Assembly (NCBI RefSeq): GCF_013155335.1
Contig: NZ_JABJQZ010000001.1
Location: forward strand, 1,116,001 to 1,180,000
Length of the DNA: 64,000 bases
Direction of reading: 5' to 3'
Source of the DNA: Nocardioides sp. zg-1230
GTDB lineage: Bacteria; Actinomycetota; Actinomycetes; Propionibacteriales; Nocardioidaceae
Below, piece by piece: positions 49,300 through 59,064 of this stretch. Position numbers and translations under genes: made by a program. The number at the start of each line of letters is the position of its first letter. Position 1 is the first letter of the stretch. The notes below the pieces were generated by a model. The model did no database searches and had not been told where the DNA came from. It saw nothing but the letters and a program-made list of their open reading frames with translations.

Positions 49300-50814
49300 A
49301 TGACGTTCGACGTCCACCAGCTCGACGAGTTCGTGCTGGTCGGTGCGGTCGTGACCTTGGCGGCGATCCTGGCCGTGCGCGTGTCGGCGCGCGCCGGGCT
49401 GCCGTCGCTGCTCATCTACCTCTTCATCGGCGTGCTGCTGGGCGAGGGAGGGTTCGGGATCCCCTTCGAGGACGCCCAGGTCGCCCACGCCCTGGGATTC
49501 GGGGCGCTGGCCATCATCCTGGCCGAGGGTGGCCTGACGACCGACTGGCGGCAGATGCGCTCGAGCGTCGGCCTGGGTCTCTCGCTCGCGACCATCGGCG
49601 TGGCCGTGTCGGTGGCCGTCGTCGCCGTCGGCACCCACTACCTCCTCGGCCTGCCGTGGGAGCTGGCGATCCTGCTGGGCGCCATCTGCTCGCCCACCGA
49701 CGCGGCCGCGGTGTTCTCGGTCCTGCGGGCGCTGCCGCTGCCCAAGCGCCTCACCGGTGCGCTCGAGGCGGAGTCGGGGCTCAACGACGCCCCCGTGGTC
49801 GTTCTCGTCGGCATCATCTCCACCGGCGCGGTGGGCGAGTCGGGGCTGCTGCAGACCAGCGGCCTCATCGTCTTCGAGCTCATCGCCGGCGGTCTGGTGG
49901 GCGCCGCGATCGGCGTGGGCGGGGCGTGGGTCCTGCGACGGGCGGCGCTGCCGTCCTCGGGCCTCTACCCGATCGCCGTCCTGTGCTTCGCGTTCACGGC
50001 GTACGGCGCCTCGTCGGCGCTGCACGCCTCGGGTTTCGCCGCGATCTACGTCGCCGCGCTCATCCTCGGCAACAGCGAGCTGCCGCACCGGGTGGCCACC
50101 CGCTCCTTCTCCGAGGGCGTGGCGTGGCTCGCCCAGATCGGGCTGTTCGTGATGCTCGGGCTGCTGCTGTCGCCGTCGCGGATCGACCTCGACACCGTCG
50201 TCCAGGCGCTGGCGACCGGCCTCGTGCTCACCCTCGTGGCCCGGCCCCTGTCGGTCGTGGCGAGCAGCATCGTGCAGCCCATGGGCCCACGCGACCTGGC
50301 GTTCCTGTCGTGGGCGGGCCTGCGCGGGGCGGTGCCGGTCGTGCTCGCCACGATTCCCCTTTCGGAGGGGGTGACCGGCGCCGAGGACCTGTTCGACATC
50401 GTCTTCGTGATGGTCGTCGTCTACACGCTGCTGACCGGGCCCACGCTGCCCTGGGTTGCCCGGACGCTCGGCGTCGCGCTCCGGTCGGGGCCGCGCGGCC
50501 TCGACGTGGAGGCCGCGCCCCTCGACCGGGTCGCCGCCGACCTCCTGCAGGTGACCATCGCGCCGACGTCGAAGATGCACGGTGTCGAGGTCGGCGAGCT
50601 GCGGCTGCCCCAGGGAGCCTCGGTCTCGCTGGTCATCCGGTCCGGCGAGGTGCTCGTGCCCGAGCGACGTACGGTCCTGCGGCACGGCGACGACCTGCTG
50701 GTGGTCACGCCCCGGAAGCTGCGCGACGCCACCGAGGCGCGCATGCGCCAGGTCTCGGACAACGGCCGGCTCGCCCAGTGGGTCGGCGACCCGAAGCGCC
50801 GCGACCGGGACTGA
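49300..50814 (+). CDS. Cation/proton antiporter, CPA1 family (NhaP2-like) with RCK_C domain
   Basis: 504 residues. About twelve helices with PSLLIYLFIGVLLGE, the transport motif SPTDAAAVFSVLR, ESGLNDAPVV and SWAGLRGAVPVVLATIPL, all typical of NhaP/CvrA. Residues 410-475 are a TrkA-C/RCK_C domain (VGELRLPQGASVSLVIRSGEVLVPERRTVLRHGDDLLVVTP), which in K+/H+ antiporters regulates transport. The ATG at 49300 is chosen by the family N-terminus; TAGGAT at 49254 may be the promoter. Confidence 0.92.
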   Translation: MTFDVHQLDEFVLVGAVVTLAAILAVRVSARAGLPSLLIYLFIGVLLGEGGFGIPFEDAQVAHALGFGALAIILAEGGLTTDWRQMRSSVGLGLSLATIGVAVSVAVVAVGTHYLLGLPWELAILLGAICSPTDAAAVFSVLRALPLPKRLTGALEAESGLNDAPVVVLVGIISTGAVGESGLLQTSGLIVFELIAGGLVGAAIGVGGAWVLRRAALPSSGLYPIAVLCFAFTAYGASSALHASGFAAIYVAALILGNSELPHRVATRSFSEGVAWLAQIGLFVMLGLLLSPSRIDLDTVVQALATGLVLTLVARPLSVVASSIVQPMGPRDLAFLSWAGLRGAVPVVLATIPLSEGVTGAEDLFDIVFVMVVVYTLLTGPTLPWVARTLGVALRSGPRGLDVEAAPLDRVAADLLQVTIAPTSKMHGVEVGELRLPQGASVSLVIRSGEVLVPERRTVLRHGDDLLVVTPRKLRDATEARMRQVSDNGRLAQWVGDPKRRDRD

Positions 50815-50829
50815 CGGCGACGCGCAGCG

Positions 50830-51333
50830 TCACTCCGACCCGGTGGCTCGGCAGATGGTCGCGTCGGCCTCGGCGACCACCGACTCGATCTGCTTCTTCT
50901 TCAGCGACTGGAACTTCTCGCCCACCACGACGACGACGCCGGGGCCGAGGGCGTCGCCCTCGACGACCTTGGCCCGCTTGAACTGCTTCTTGACGAGGAC
51001 GACGGCCGGGTTCGTCGGCTCGGACGACCAGATCTGGGTGGTGGCCGCGGGCAGCGGCGAGTCCCCGACAGTGCCCTCGACGAAGCCGCGCTCGGCCAGC
51101 TGGGCGCTCGTGGCCCCGGCCAGCCCGCTGCGCTTGCTGCCGTTGAAGACGCTCACGACGATCTGGTCGCGGCGCACCTCGGAGCCGGCAGGAACGGTCG
51201 TGTCCTCGCAGATCGCGACCGGCTCGTCCTCGGGGAACGGTTCGGTGAAGGCGGCCCATCCCCAGACGGCGGCGACCGCGACCACCAGGGTGAGGAAGGC
51301 GAGCGTGAGCGCCGACCGGGCGGCGCCCGTCAT
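50830..51333 (-). CDS. LytR_C-domain protein with N-terminal membrane anchor
   Basis: 167 residues. One membrane helix (LTLAFLTLVVAVAAVWGWAAF) then an extracellular LytR_C domain: VVSVFNGSKRSGLAGATSAQLAERGFVEGTVGD and VVLVKKQFKRAKVVEGDALGPGVVVVVGEKF. The domain is found on cell-wall proteins of actinomycetes; the function is unknown. ATGA overlap with the upstream small gene shows coupling. Confidence 0.82.
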   Translation of the reverse strand: MTGAARSALTLAFLTLVVAVAAVWGWAAFTEPFPEDEPVAICEDTTVPAGSEVRRDQIVVSVFNGSKRSGLAGATSAQLAERGFVEGTVGDSPLPAATTQIWSSEPTNPAVVLVKKQFKRAKVVEGDALGPGVVVVVGEKFQSLKKKQIESVVAEADATICRATGSE

Positions 51334-51641
51334 CCGGCGTCCGCCTGGTGGACGCGCGCGTGCAGCACGCTGCGCTGCTGGAGCGCGGCGCGGAGGGCGC
51401 GGTGCAGGCCGTCCTCGAGGTAGAGGTCGCCCTTCCACTGCACGACGTGGGCGAACAGGTCGCCGTAGAAGGTCGAGTCCTCGTCGAGGAGCGTGTCGAG
51501 CCGCAGGGTGTCCTTGGTGGTCACCAGCTCGTCGAGCCGCACCTGGCGCGGGGGCAGGTCGGCCCAGCCGCGCGAGTCGAGCCCGTGGTCGGGGTAGGGC
51601 CGGCCGTCGCCCACCCGCTTGAAGATCACGGCGGTGATCAT
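51330..51641 (-). CDS. Conserved small protein (often labelled VapB-like antitoxin)
   Basis: 103 residues from ATG 51641. Contains a VGDGRPYPDHGLDSRGWADLPPRQVRLDELV segment and DSTFYGDLFAHVVQWKGDLYLEDGLHRALRAALQQRSVLHARV, which I associate with actinobacterial proteins annotated as type II antitoxins. No PIN-domain toxin is present, and its true partner seems to be the LytR_C-domain gene with which it overlaps, so the antitoxin label should not be trusted. Confidence 0.6.
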   Translation of the reverse strand: MITAVIFKRVGDGRPYPDHGLDSRGWADLPPRQVRLDELVTTKDTLRLDTLLDEDSTFYGDLFAHVVQWKGDLYLEDGLHRALRAALQQRSVLHARVHQADAG

Positions 51642-51686
51642 AACGACGCCGCCCCGAGGGACCTCGTCGTCGCCTCCCCACGTGGC

Positions 51687-51692
51687 TAGGCT
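51687..51692 (+). promoter_or_regulatory. -10 box of leaderless HerA-like gene
   Basis: TAGGCT is 7 bp before the ATG at 51700; no ribosome site is present. Confidence 0.5.
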
Positions 51693-51699
51693 CGCCGGC

Positions 51700-53346
51700 A
51701 TGAGCGAGACCCCTGAGGCCCAGCCGCCGGCGGCGACCGACCCGATCTCGGACCCGGTCCCCGACCCGATCTCGGACCCGATCTCGGAGGCGGTCGCAGC
51801 CGGCTACCGGTTCGAGGGCGAGGCCCTCGAGCTCGGCGGCCTGATGCTGGACGCGGAGCGCCTCAGCGACGTACGCATCCGCATCCCGCTCGCCATGCTC
51901 AACCGTCACGGCCTCGTCGCCGGAGCCACCGGCACCGGCAAGACGAAGACCCTCCAGCTGCTCGCCGAGCAGCTCAGCGCCCACGGCGTCCCCGTCTTCG
52001 CCGCCGACATCAAGGGCGACCTCTCCGGCATCAGCGTCCCGGGCGAGCCCAGCGACAAGCTCACCGCGCGCACGTCGAGCGTCGGCCAGGAGTGGACGGC
52101 GACCGGCTTCCCGACGGAGTTCTACGCGATCGGCGGCCAAGGCATCGGCGTACCTGTCCGGGTCACGATGAGCGCGTTCGGCCCCACCCTGCTCGCCAAG
52201 GTGCTCGGCCTCAACGAGACCCAGGAGTCCTCGCTCGGCCTGGTCTTCTACTACTGCGACAAGCAGGGGCTGCCGCTGCTCGACCTGGCCGACCTGCGCG
52301 CCGTGCTGCAGTACCTCACCGGCGACGCGGCCGGCAAGGCCGAGCTCAAGACGATCGGCGGCCTCTCGCCCCAGACCGCCGGGGTCATCCTGCGCGAGCT
52401 GGTCGCCTTCGAGGCGCAGGGCGCCGACGTGTTCTTCGGCGAGCCGGAGTTCGAGACCAAGGAGTTCCTGCGCACGGCCGAGGACGGCCGCGGCATCGTC
52501 AGCCTGCTCGAGCTGCCCAACCTCCAGGACCGGCCGGCGCTCTTCTCGACGTTCCTCATGTGGCTGCTCGCCGACCTCTTCCACGACCTGCCGGAGGAGG
52601 GCGACCTCGACAAGCCCAAGCTGGTCTTCTTCTTCGACGAGGCGCACCTGCTGTTCAACGACGCCTCCGACGCCTTCCTCGACCAGATCGCCCAGACCGT
52701 GCGGCTGATCCGGTCGAAGGGCGTCGGCGTCTTCTTCGTGACGCAGTCGCCCACCGACGTACCCGACGAGGTGCTCGGCCAGCTCGGTTCCCGCGTCCAG
52801 CACCAGCTCCGCGCCCACACGCCCAACGACGCCAAGGCGCTCAAGGCGACCGTCAACACCTACCCCACCAGCGCGTACGACGACCTCGGCGAGGTCATCA
52901 CGTCGCTCGGCATCGGCGAGGCCGTGGTCACGGTCATGAACGAGCGCGGCGCCCCGACCCCCGTCGCGTGGACGCGGCTGCGGGCGCCGGAGTCGCTCAT
53001 GGACCCCGCCCCCACCCCCGACATGGAGACGGCGGTCGCGGCCTCCCCGCTCACCGCGAAGTACGCCGAGGCGATCGATCGCGAGTCCGCCCGCGAGCTG
53101 CTCGCCAAGAAGCTCGAGGAGGGCGCCCGCAAGGCCGCGGAGGACGCCCGCGTCAAGGAGATGGCGCGCGAGCAGAAGAACGCGCGCGTCACCGAGAAGT
53201 CCTCGCAGCCCTCCTCCCGGCGGTCCGCGCCGAAGGAGGAGGACAGCATGATGGAGAGCGTCGTGAAGTCGCGGGCGTTCAAGGACTTCATGAGCACCGC
53301 CGCCCGCGAGATCGCCCGGGGGATGTTCAAGAGCGGCCGCCGGTAG
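51700..53346 (+). CDS. HerA-like ATPase (DUF853 family)
   Basis: 548 residues. Short N-terminal repeat of Asp-Pro-Ile-Ser units, then an ATPase: Walker A AGATGTGKTKTLQLL, VFAADIKGDLSG, Walker B LVFFFDEAHLLF, and the arginine-containing FFVTQSPTDVPDEVLGQLGSRVQHQLRA. DUF853 proteins are HerA/FtsK-type hexameric motors of unknown task. The C-terminal 100 residues are lysine/glutamate-rich, perhaps a DNA- or membrane-binding tail. Convergent with eccC. Confidence 0.9.
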   Translation: MSETPEAQPPAATDPISDPVPDPISDPISEAVAAGYRFEGEALELGGLMLDAERLSDVRIRIPLAMLNRHGLVAGATGTGKTKTLQLLAEQLSAHGVPVFAADIKGDLSGISVPGEPSDKLTARTSSVGQEWTATGFPTEFYAIGGQGIGVPVRVTMSAFGPTLLAKVLGLNETQESSLGLVFYYCDKQGLPLLDLADLRAVLQYLTGDAAGKAELKTIGGLSPQTAGVILRELVAFEAQGADVFFGEPEFETKEFLRTAEDGRGIVSLLELPNLQDRPALFSTFLMWLLADLFHDLPEEGDLDKPKLVFFFDEAHLLFNDASDAFLDQIAQTVRLIRSKGVGVFFVTQSPTDVPDEVLGQLGSRVQHQLRAHTPNDAKALKATVNTYPTSAYDDLGEVITSLGIGEAVVTVMNERGAPTPVAWTRLRAPESLMDPAPTPDMETAVAASPLTAKYAEAIDRESARELLAKKLEEGARKAAEDARVKEMAREQKNARVTEKSSQPSSRRSAPKEEDSMMESVVKSRAFKDFMSTAAREIARGMFKSGRR

Positions 53347-53363
53347 GTCCCTCGCGTCAGCAG

Positions 53364-53380
53364 CCGCCCCAGCCGGGCGG
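53364..53380. terminator. Short hairpin between convergent genes
   Basis: CCGCCC (53364-53369) and GGGCGG (53375-53380) with a 5-base loop, midway between the HerA-like and eccC stops. A weak terminator at best. Confidence 0.4.
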
Positions 53381-53383
53381 AGG

Positions 53384-56300
53384 TCACATGGTCGGGTCGA
53401 GCCAGGCCAGCTGGGCGGTCTGGGTGCCGCCGTCGCGGGTGACGACGCGGGCGCGGCCCTCGGGGGCGGGCTGCGGACGGAGGTTGCCGATGAGTACGCC
53501 CTCGTCGCGCGGACCGGACAGCATGACGCCGGGCATCGCGAGGTCGCGGAGCGACTGGATGACGGGTTCGTAGAGCGCGCGGGACGCGCCACCGGTGCGC
53601 CGCGCGACGACGACGTGCAGGCCGACGTCGCGTGCCTGGGCCATCAGCGGCTGCAGCGAGGACACCGGTGAGGACTGCGCGGTCGCGACGAGGTCGTAGT
53701 CGTCGACCACCACGAAGACCTCCGCGCCCGTCCACCACGACCGGCTGCGCAGCTGGTCGGGCGTCACGTCGGGACCGGGGATGCGGCCCTCGAGGTAGCT
53801 CGCGATGTCCTTGAGGGTCGGCGTCGCCTGGGTCGCGGAGGTCAGGTAGTTGAGGAGGTACTCGTCGGGCACCTCGCCGAGCATCGAGCGGCGGTAGTCG
53901 ACGAGCACGATCTGCGCTTCCTTGGGCGTGCGGGTGCGCATGATCTCGTGGACGTAGGTCCGCAGCAGCGCGCTCTTGCCGGACTGGCCGTCGCCGAAGA
54001 TCAGCATGTGCGGCTCGGCGTCGACGTCGAGGCCGATCGGCGCGAGCTCCTTCTCGTTGATGCCGAGCAGGATGTGCTTCGCCGGGACGTTGCGGCGCAC
54101 GGCGTCCTCGCGGACCGCGTCGAGCGTGACCTTCTCCGGCAGCAGCCGCAGCTTGGGTCCCTGCGGGCCCTTCCACGCGGCGGCCATCCGGTCGATGAGA
54201 TCGTCGACCCCGTCGCCGAGCGTGTCGGCGTTGCCGTCGCCGTCGATGCGCGGCAGCGCGCCGAGGAAGTGGAGCTTGGACGGCACCAGGCCGCGCCCGG
54301 GACGACCGACCGGGACGAGGGCAGCGACCTTCCGGTCGATCTCGCTGTCGAGCGGGTCACCGAGCCGCAGCTCGAGCTTGGAGCCGAAGACGTCACGCAT
54401 CGCGGCGCGGTAGTCGGCCCACCGCGTGGAGGCCGTGACGATGTGGAGGCCGAAGGTCAGGCCGCGAGCGGCGAGCTGCTGGATGTCCATCTCGAGGTCG
54501 TCGAACTCGGCGCGGAGCGTGCTCCAGCCGTCGATGACGAGGAAGACGTCGCCCCAGCCGTCGTCGGCGCGGCCCTGCGTGCGCCGCGAGCGGTAGGTCT
54601 CGATGGAGTCGATGCCGTTCTGGCGGAAGTACGCCTCGCGGCGGTCGACGATGCCCTCGACCTCGGCCATGACGCGGCGTACGACGTCGGGCTCGGAGCG
54701 CGTCGCGACACCGGAGACGTGGGGGAGCCGGGTCAGCGGCGCGAACGTGCCGCCGCCGAAGTCGAGCACGAAGAACTGCGACTCCATCGGCGTGGTCACC
54801 AGCGCCATGCTCGTGACGATGCTGCGCAGCATCGTGCTCTTGCCCGAGCGCGGGCCGCCGACGACGGCGACGTGGCCGGCCGCGCCGGTGAGGTTGAGCG
54901 TCATGGTGTCGCGGCGCTGCTCGCGCGGACGGTCGACGGTGCCGAGCGGGATCACCAGGCCGGGCACGTTGCGCCACTGCGGCGACGTGAGGCCCAGGTC
55001 GGGGCTCTCGACCAGGTCGGGCATCAGCTCGTCGAGGGTGTCGGGCACGTCGAGCGGCGGCAGCCACACCTGGTGCGCGGCCGGCCCCTTGCCGACCATC
55101 CGCGTCACGGCGATGTCGAGGAGCGAGGGCTGCTCCCCCTGCTGCTGGGCCTGCGGCGCCGCCACCTCGGCGACCTCCTCGGTCGGCTCGAGCGCCTGCA
55201 CCTCCGAGATCGTGAACGGCAGGATGCCGCGGATGGCGCCGCCCTCGTCACGGGTGACCCGGGTGCGGCTCGACGGGGGCCCCGAGACGTACGCCGCCTT
55301 GAACCGCAGCAGCGTGGACTGGTCGGGCTTGAGGTAGCCCAGGCCCGGCACGGCGGGGAGCTCGTAGGCGTCCGGCACCCCGAGCACGGCCCGTGACTCG
55401 CCGGCGGAGAAGGTGCGGAGACCGACGCGGTAGGACAGGTGGGACTCGAGGCCGCGCAGGCGGCCCTCCTCGAGGCGCTGCGAGGCGAGCAGGAGGTGCA
55501 GGCCCAGCGAGCGGCCGAGGCGGCCGATGGCGACGAAGAGGTCGATGAACTCGGGCTTGGCCGAGAGCATCTCGGAGAACTCGTCGACGACGATGAACAG
55601 CGACGGCATCGGCTCGAGGGGCTCGCCGTTGGCGCGGGCCTTCTCGTAGTCGCGCACCGACGCGTAGTTGCCGGCGTCGCGCAGCAGCTCCTGGCGTCGC
55701 GTCATCTCGCCGGACAGGGCGTCCTGCATGCGGTCCACGAGGGTGAGCTCGTTGGCGAGGTTGGTGATGACGGCCGAGACGTGCGGCATGTCGGCCATGC
55801 CGGCGAAGGTCGCGCCGCCCTTGAAGTCGACGAGCACCAGGTTGAGCTGCTCGGACGAGTGCGTCATGACCAGTCCGAGCACCAGCGTGCGCAGGAACTC
55901 CGACTTTCCGGAGCCCGTCGCTCCGATCACCAGGCCGTGCGGGCCCATGCCCTGCTGGGCGGACTCCTTGATGTCGAGGTGGATCAGGCCGCCGGAGTCG
56001 CCGATGCCGATCGGCACCCGCAGCCGGTCGCGGGCCGGCCGGGGGCGCCAGGCGGTGGCGGGGTCGTAGCTGAAGATGTCGCCGAGGCCGAGCAGGTCCA
56101 TGTGGTCGGGGGTCGTCGAGGTGATGTCGACGGCGCCGCCGGCCGACGACGACTCGGCGCTCGCGGTCTTGAGGGGCGCGATACGGCGCGCGAAGGCCTC
56201 GGCCGTGGCGATGTCGCACTGGTCGGCGAGGGCGCGGACCGGCTCGCCGCGCAGGCGCAGCGCGCTCACCGGGCGCTTGCCCAGCTCGTCGGGCGCGTCT

Positions 56301-57382
56301 GCGAACTCCAGGCGCAGCCTCGTCGAGTCCTCGAGCTCGTCCCACCGGCTCGGCAGGTCGAGCAGCGTGACGCCGTGCAGGCCGTCCGGCGGGACGATGT
56401 GGTTGCCGGGGGGCAGGTGGCCGCCGTCGATGACGAGCAGGATGTGGGGTGTGGCGGCACGCTCGTCGGCGCCGAAGCGGGGCCGGTCGCTGAGGTCGGG
56501 CGGGAGCAGGCTGCCGAGGTCGTCGAGCGAGGTCGAGACCAGCCGCATCGGGCCGACCGCGTCGACCTCCCGGGTGCTCTGGGCGTGGGGCAGCCACTTG
56601 ACCCAGTCCCAGTGGGTGAGGTTCTGCTCCGAGCTCAGCACCGCGACGATCAGCTGGTCGGGGTTCTGGAACGCCGTCGCGGAGCAGATCATGGCGCGCG
56701 CCGTCGAGCGGACCTCCTCGGCGTCGCCGCACAGCTCGATCCGGTCGAAGGCGCGCAGGTCGATCGACGCCGGCAGGTTGGGCTGGAGGCGGTGCACGAC
56801 GAGCAGCCGGTGCAGGGCCGACGCCGCGGCGGGGTCCACCTGGTCGACCGGGGCGCTCTCCGGCGGCACCAGCTCCAGCGACAACGGCTGCGAGCACAGG
56901 CCGTAGCGCACGTGCAGGAAGTTGTCGTCCGACGCGGTGTGCTCCCACAGCCGGGTGCGGTCCTCGGCCAGGGAGGGCAGCGCGGAGGGCTCGGGGTGGT
57001 GCCAGTTGAGGGCCCGGCGCTGCTGGTCGGCCGCCTCGCGCGCCACCTTGCGGATGTTGCTGAGGTAACGCAGGTACTCCGTCCGTGAGCCGGTGACCTG
57101 CTGCGCCCGCTGCCTACGCTGCCGGTCGATCTGGACGATGATGAAGCCCAGGGTGGCGAAGAGGAACATGCCCGCCGCGAGGAAGCTGCGGCTCTTGTTC
57201 GCGCCGCCCATGGTCGCGACGAGCACGATGGAGCCGAGGCTGCCGAGCATCGGGATGGCGTTCATCAGCACGCCCCCGGCGCCCTCGCCCTCCTGCAGCT
57301 CGGGCGGCGGCTGCAGCACGATCTGGCCGCCCGGCATCTCCGGCTCGTCGAGCCTCTGGCCACCTCGCAGTGTCGTGCTCAA
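53384..57382 (-). CDS. eccC: Type VII secretion ATPase EccC
   Basis: 1332 residues from a TTG start behind GGGGGACGCG; the family N-terminus (STTLRGGQRLDEPEMPGGQIVLQPPPEL) begins exactly there. Two membrane helices follow (about 40-85), then three FtsK/SpoIIIE ATPase domains with Walker A sites GATGSGKSEFLRT, GGPRSGKSTMLRS and GDGQSGKSALLRT. Walker B is normal only in the first (FIVVDEFSEML); the others read LVIDGWS and VVVDDYD, as usual for EccC. It is the motor that recognises WXG100 dimers and drives secretion through the inner membrane. Divergent from eccD, 147 bp apart. Confidence 0.96.
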   Translation of the reverse strand: MSTTLRGGQRLDEPEMPGGQIVLQPPPELQEGEGAGGVLMNAIPMLGSLGSIVLVATMGGANKSRSFLAAGMFLFATLGFIIVQIDRQRRQRAQQVTGSRTEYLRYLSNIRKVAREAADQQRRALNWHHPEPSALPSLAEDRTRLWEHTASDDNFLHVRYGLCSQPLSLELVPPESAPVDQVDPAAASALHRLLVVHRLQPNLPASIDLRAFDRIELCGDAEEVRSTARAMICSATAFQNPDQLIVAVLSSEQNLTHWDWVKWLPHAQSTREVDAVGPMRLVSTSLDDLGSLLPPDLSDRPRFGADERAATPHILLVIDGGHLPPGNHIVPPDGLHGVTLLDLPSRWDELEDSTRLRLEFADAPDELGKRPVSALRLRGEPVRALADQCDIATAEAFARRIAPLKTASAESSSAGGAVDITSTTPDHMDLLGLGDIFSYDPATAWRPRPARDRLRVPIGIGDSGGLIHLDIKESAQQGMGPHGLVIGATGSGKSEFLRTLVLGLVMTHSSEQLNLVLVDFKGGATFAGMADMPHVSAVITNLANELTLVDRMQDALSGEMTRRQELLRDAGNYASVRDYEKARANGEPLEPMPSLFIVVDEFSEMLSAKPEFIDLFVAIGRLGRSLGLHLLLASQRLEEGRLRGLESHLSYRVGLRTFSAGESRAVLGVPDAYELPAVPGLGYLKPDQSTLLRFKAAYVSGPPSSRTRVTRDEGGAIRGILPFTISEVQALEPTEEVAEVAAPQAQQQGEQPSLLDIAVTRMVGKGPAAHQVWLPPLDVPDTLDELMPDLVESPDLGLTSPQWRNVPGLVIPLGTVDRPREQRRDTMTLNLTGAAGHVAVVGGPRSGKSTMLRSIVTSMALVTTPMESQFFVLDFGGGTFAPLTRLPHVSGVATRSEPDVVRRVMAEVEGIVDRREAYFRQNGIDSIETYRSRRTQGRADDGWGDVFLVIDGWSTLRAEFDDLEMDIQQLAARGLTFGLHIVTASTRWADYRAAMRDVFGSKLELRLGDPLDSEIDRKVAALVPVGRPGRGLVPSKLHFLGALPRIDGDGNADTLGDGVDDLIDRMAAAWKGPQGPKLRLLPEKVTLDAVREDAVRRNVPAKHILLGINEKELAPIGLDVDAEPHMLIFGDGQSGKSALLRTYVHEIMRTRTPKEAQIVLVDYRRSMLGEVPDEYLLNYLTSATQATPTLKDIASYLEGRIPGPDVTPDQLRSRSWWTGAEVFVVVDDYDLVATAQSSPVSSLQPLMAQARDVGLHVVVARRTGGASRALYEPVIQSLRDLAMPGVMLSGPRDEGVLIGNLRPQPAPEGRARVVTRDGGTQTAQLAWLDPTM

Positions 57383-57529
57383 CGCGTCCCCCAGTGCCGT
57401 GCCCGATGAAGTCGCCCCGATGATAGGTGGGCTGCCGCACCGCCCGCACCAGCGACTGCTCTCCAGCGGACCTGCGACTACTCTCAGCGCAACGGTGCTC
57501 GTCGGGCGGGCAACGCGAAGGGGGGATCC

Positions 57530-58897
57530 GTGTCGGACGTCGCGATGTCCAGCAGCGCTGGCGCGACCATCGCGGTGAGCATCCACGGCCCGGCCGGGGT
57601 GCTCGACCTGGTGGTGCCGACCGGCGCCACCTCGGTCGACGTGGCACGCGAGTACGCCAAGCAGGCGGACGTGCCGGGCATCCCGCTGCTGCAGACCGCC
57701 CTCGGCGAGCGACTCAACGCGGCCGTCCCGCTGGGCGAGGCGGGCATCCAGCCCGGCGACGTCCTGGTGGCGACGACCGGCGTGCACCGGCCACGTCGGG
57801 TGACGCTGCTGCAGGCGGCGAAGAACGCGCCCGAGAGTCCCGCGCTCGCCGCCATGATCGCCTGGGTCGCCGCGCTGGTCGCCGCCCTTGCTGCCTGGTA
57901 CGCCGGTCGCGCGGGCGACGACGTCGTCCGCACCGTCGCCGTCGGGTTGCTGCTCGCCTGCTCGCTCGTCGGGGTGCTGCCGCTCGGCCGCCACGCTCGT
58001 CAGCGTGCCGCCGCCGCTCCTGCGTTCGCCGCGGCCGCTGCCTTCGCGGCCCTCTACGAGCCGGGTGTCCACCTGCTCCCCGCCATCCTCGGCGCGGCCG
58101 GGATCGCTGCAGCGGTGGTCGCCGGGATCGGTCGCGCGCTGTCGGTCGGCAGCGACGAGGTGAGCACCGTGTGGATCGTCAGCGGGCTCACCGTCTTCGC
58201 CTGCTGCGCCGTGCCGGCCATGCTGGGCTGGGACGCCCGGGTCGCCTGGACCCTGCTGGTCTTCCTGTCCATGATGGCCGCGCGGTTCGCACCCTCGCTC
58301 GCGGTCGACGTGCCCGACGACGCTCTGCTCGACCTCGACCGCCTCGCCGTCACCGCGTGGTCGGCCCGCGACACCCAGCGCAGGAGCCGTCGTGGCCGCA
58401 TCGTCGTCGCCTCCGACGCCATGGAACGCCTGGTGCACCGCGCCTCCCGCATCGTCACCGGTGCGGCGGCAGCGATCCTGGTGACGGTCCTCGTCGCGAG
58501 CCCGCTGCTGCTGCACGCTGCGACCATCGACCTCGACCGCATCGGCGCCCGTTGCCTGGTCTTCTTCGCCGGGTGCTCGCTGCTCCTCGCGGCCCGGTCC
58601 TACCGCCACGCCGCTGCGCGCGTGCTGCTGCGCCTGGCCGGGCTCGGTGCGCTGGTGGCGCTGGCGGTGCACCTCGTCTCCGGGCCGGGTGCGGGTCACG
58701 TCGACACGTTCTTCTACGTCACCGTGGCGCTCGGGGTCATCGCCCTCGCGGCGGCCGTGGCCACGGGCCGCGGGTGGCGGTCGGTGTGGTGGTCGCGCCG
58801 CGCCGAGGTCGCGGAGTCCCTGTGCGGCAGCCTCGCCTTCGCCTCGGCCGTCGTCGCGGCAGGCGTCTTCCGCCGTCTGTGGGAGATGACCTCGTGA
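57530..58897 (+). CDS. EccD-like type VII secretion membrane protein (first copy)
   Basis: 455 residues from GTG with GGGGGATCC as ribosome site. Residues about 12-90 are ubiquitin-like (YukD-type: IAVSIHGPAGVLDLVVPTGATSVDVA..GIQPGDVLVATTG). Then ten or eleven membrane helices. This is the EccD design, the channel part of the type VII core complex. A second EccD-like gene follows at 59856 in the same cluster, sharing the design but with quite different sequence. Confidence 0.87.
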   Translation: MSDVAMSSSAGATIAVSIHGPAGVLDLVVPTGATSVDVAREYAKQADVPGIPLLQTALGERLNAAVPLGEAGIQPGDVLVATTGVHRPRRVTLLQAAKNAPESPALAAMIAWVAALVAALAAWYAGRAGDDVVRTVAVGLLLACSLVGVLPLGRHARQRAAAAPAFAAAAAFAALYEPGVHLLPAILGAAGIAAAVVAGIGRALSVGSDEVSTVWIVSGLTVFACCAVPAMLGWDARVAWTLLVFLSMMAARFAPSLAVDVPDDALLDLDRLAVTAWSARDTQRRSRRGRIVVASDAMERLVHRASRIVTGAAAAILVTVLVASPLLLHAATIDLDRIGARCLVFFAGCSLLLAARSYRHAAARVLLRLAGLGALVALAVHLVSGPGAGHVDTFFYVTVALGVIALAAAVATGRGWRSVWWSRRAEVAESLCGSLAFASAVVAAGVFRRLWEMTS

Positions 58898-59064
58898 CCC
58901 GCGCCGGCGTCGATCGGTGGATTCATGTTTAGCCCGAAACCGGTCGGGTAGATGCACGTCAGCGCGGGGGGCCGGGACGTCTCCCCGAGCACCGGATCAC
59001 CAGTCCAGTGAGTCACCAACACACACACTCGGTCGGTTCGACCGCCGAGGGAGAAGGATCTTTC

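Noticed and set aside
51330..51641. Type II toxin-antitoxin module
   Set aside because: No toxin gene on either side; coupling is with a LytR_C-domain membrane protein.
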